Of a DNA stretch of 5,136 bases, positions 4,770 through 5,136 are shown piece by piece. This DNA is from an uncultured Atopobium sp. (GTDB taxonomy: Bacteria; Actinomycetota; Coriobacteriia; Coriobacteriales; Atopobiaceae). The notes under the pieces are model-generated. The model made no database searches and had not been told where the DNA came from. It saw nothing but the letters and a program-made list of their open reading frames with translations. The first letter of the stretch is position 1. Each line of letters starts with the position of its first letter. The stretch covers positions 1-5,136 of the forward strand of contig CAMPCT010000161.1 in the NCBI GenBank assembly GCA_946647055.1, in the 5' to 3' direction. The position numbers and the translations under genes are program-made.

Positions 4770-4827
4770 GTGTGGAATCAAGAAATCTAGTGTGAAGACA
4801 CTTAGATTATGTATAGGATTCACACAT
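4768..4827. promoter_or_regulatory. Concentric inverted repeats at the dnaK promoter, candidate heat-shock operator
   Basis: The inner arms AATCTAGTGT (4784-4793) and ACACTTAGATT (4798-4808) pair with a single-base bulge around the loop GAAG. The outer arms ATGTGTGGAATC (4768-4779) and GATTCACACAT (4817-4827) also pair with a single-base bulge. The two dyads have centres within 2 bp of each other. The outer left arm abuts the TATAAT box. The placement suits a repressor such as HspR, but the sequence does not fit the HAIR consensus CTTGAGT-N7-ACTCAAG or the CIRCE element. In RNA it could be a long leader hairpin. Confidence 0.55.
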
Positions 4828-4897
4828 AGGGGATATAAACCCATGCGATAGGAACACGCGCCTCCCAAACGGGAGACGAAGTCAGGAAGGAACCATC

Positions 4898-5136
4898 ATG
4901 AGCAAGATCCTTGGCATCGACCTTGGCACCACCAACTCCGCCATGGCCATCTTCGAGAACGGCAAGCCCACGATCATCGTCAACGCCGAGGGCGACCGCA
5001 CCACCCCGTCCGTGGTCGGCTTCCGCTCCGACGGTGACCGCATCGTCGGCAAGGCGGCCAAGAACCAGGCCGTCACCAACCCCACCAACACGGTCTTCTC
5101 CATCAAGCGCTTCATGGGCCGTCGCTACGACGAGGT
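4898..5136 (+). CDS. dnaK: Molecular chaperone DnaK (Hsp70), N-terminal part
   Basis: The first 79 codons of DnaK are present and the rest lies beyond the right edge. DnaK is the cytoplasmic ATP-dependent Hsp70 chaperone, working with DnaJ and GrpE in folding and in heat-shock control. The phosphate-binding loop [11 protein letters not shown] (4-14) is intact. GDRTTPSVV follows at 32-40, then [16 protein letters not shown] at 61-76, with the catalytic lysine at 70 as in E. coli DnaK. The ATG at 4898 has AGGAAGG ending 7 bases upstream and starts exactly where family members do. Codon use is strongly C-ending, as expected of a highly expressed gene. Its promoter region carries concentric inverted repeats. 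In many actinobacteria grpE, dnaJ and hspR follow; that cannot be seen here. Confidence 0.98.
   Translation, partial: MSKILGIDLGTTNSAMAIFENGKPTIIVNAEGDRTTPSVVGFRSDGDRIVGKAAKNQAVTNPTNTVFSIKRFMGRRYDE

Larger units (their letters stand above)
4571..4897. other. Divergent regulatory region between ferredoxin and dnaK
   Basis: This 327-bp gene-free stretch contains the ferredoxin ribosome site and leader (4571-4640), the ferredoxin promoter (4646-4673), a 10-bp inverted repeat over its -35 (4664-4708), the dnaK promoter and concentric inverted repeats (4764-4828), and a small hairpin CTCCC/GGGAG (4862-4875). The last feature before dnaK is AGGAAGGA (4884-4891). Bases 4709-4760 show nothing I can name. 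No open frame here has a credible ribosome site or family pattern. Confidence 0.7.

Noticed and set aside
4784..4808. A canonical HAIR (HspR) site at dnaK
   Set aside because: The dyad reads CTAGTG...CACTTAG with a shorter spacer and different core than CTTGAGT-N7-ACTCAAG. It is kept only as a candidate operator.

Overview
The window is GC-rich, gene-dense bacterial DNA. The base composition, the strong purine-rich Shine-Dalgarno sites and the gene set suggest a high-GC actinobacterium. My impression is an anaerobic member of the Coriobacteriia (Olsenella/Atopobium/Collinsella type). The main reasons are the small 2[4Fe-4S] ferredoxin, the YfcE-type phosphodiesterase, and an intergenic repeat and an orphan protein whose style I associate with that class. 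This placement is inference; no rRNA or other taxonomic marker is present.

Layout from left to right. Positions 1-546 (+) hold the 3' part of a leucine-rich-repeat protein. It converges on pcp, pyroglutamyl-peptidase I (577-1146, -). A divergent intergenic region with nested inverted repeats separates pcp from a 320-aa XRE-type helix-turn-helix protein with about six membrane segments (1342-2304, +). Next come two 195-bp copies of one palindromic, MITE-like element (2309-2503 and 3537-3731) in opposite orientation. They bracket a single gene (2506-3516, -) almost to the base. That gene encodes a 336-aa protein of unknown function whose C-terminal part has a Vsr/DUF559-like (PD-(D/E)XK-like) residue pattern. 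Beyond it are a yfcE-type metallophosphoesterase (3749-4294, -) and a 61-aa 2[4Fe-4S] ferredoxin (4385-4570, -), with a CUUCGG-loop terminator between them. After a 327-bp divergent regulatory region, the first 79 codons of dnaK run off the right edge (4898 onward, +).

The housekeeping genes are ordinary. The unusual part is 2309-3731. Two copies of one element, sharing 71 identical bases that include a 16-bp hairpin, face each other around one accessory gene. Each copy supplies a U-tailed terminator to the host gene outside it. The copy in front of the middle gene has diverged at exactly the end facing that gene, and the divergent bases form a plausible -10 box. The arrangement looks like a gene cassette carried or domesticated by non-autonomous inverted-repeat elements, but movement is not proven here. 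The dnaK leader is also notable for two concentric inverted repeats over its promoter that match neither CIRCE nor the HAIR consensus.
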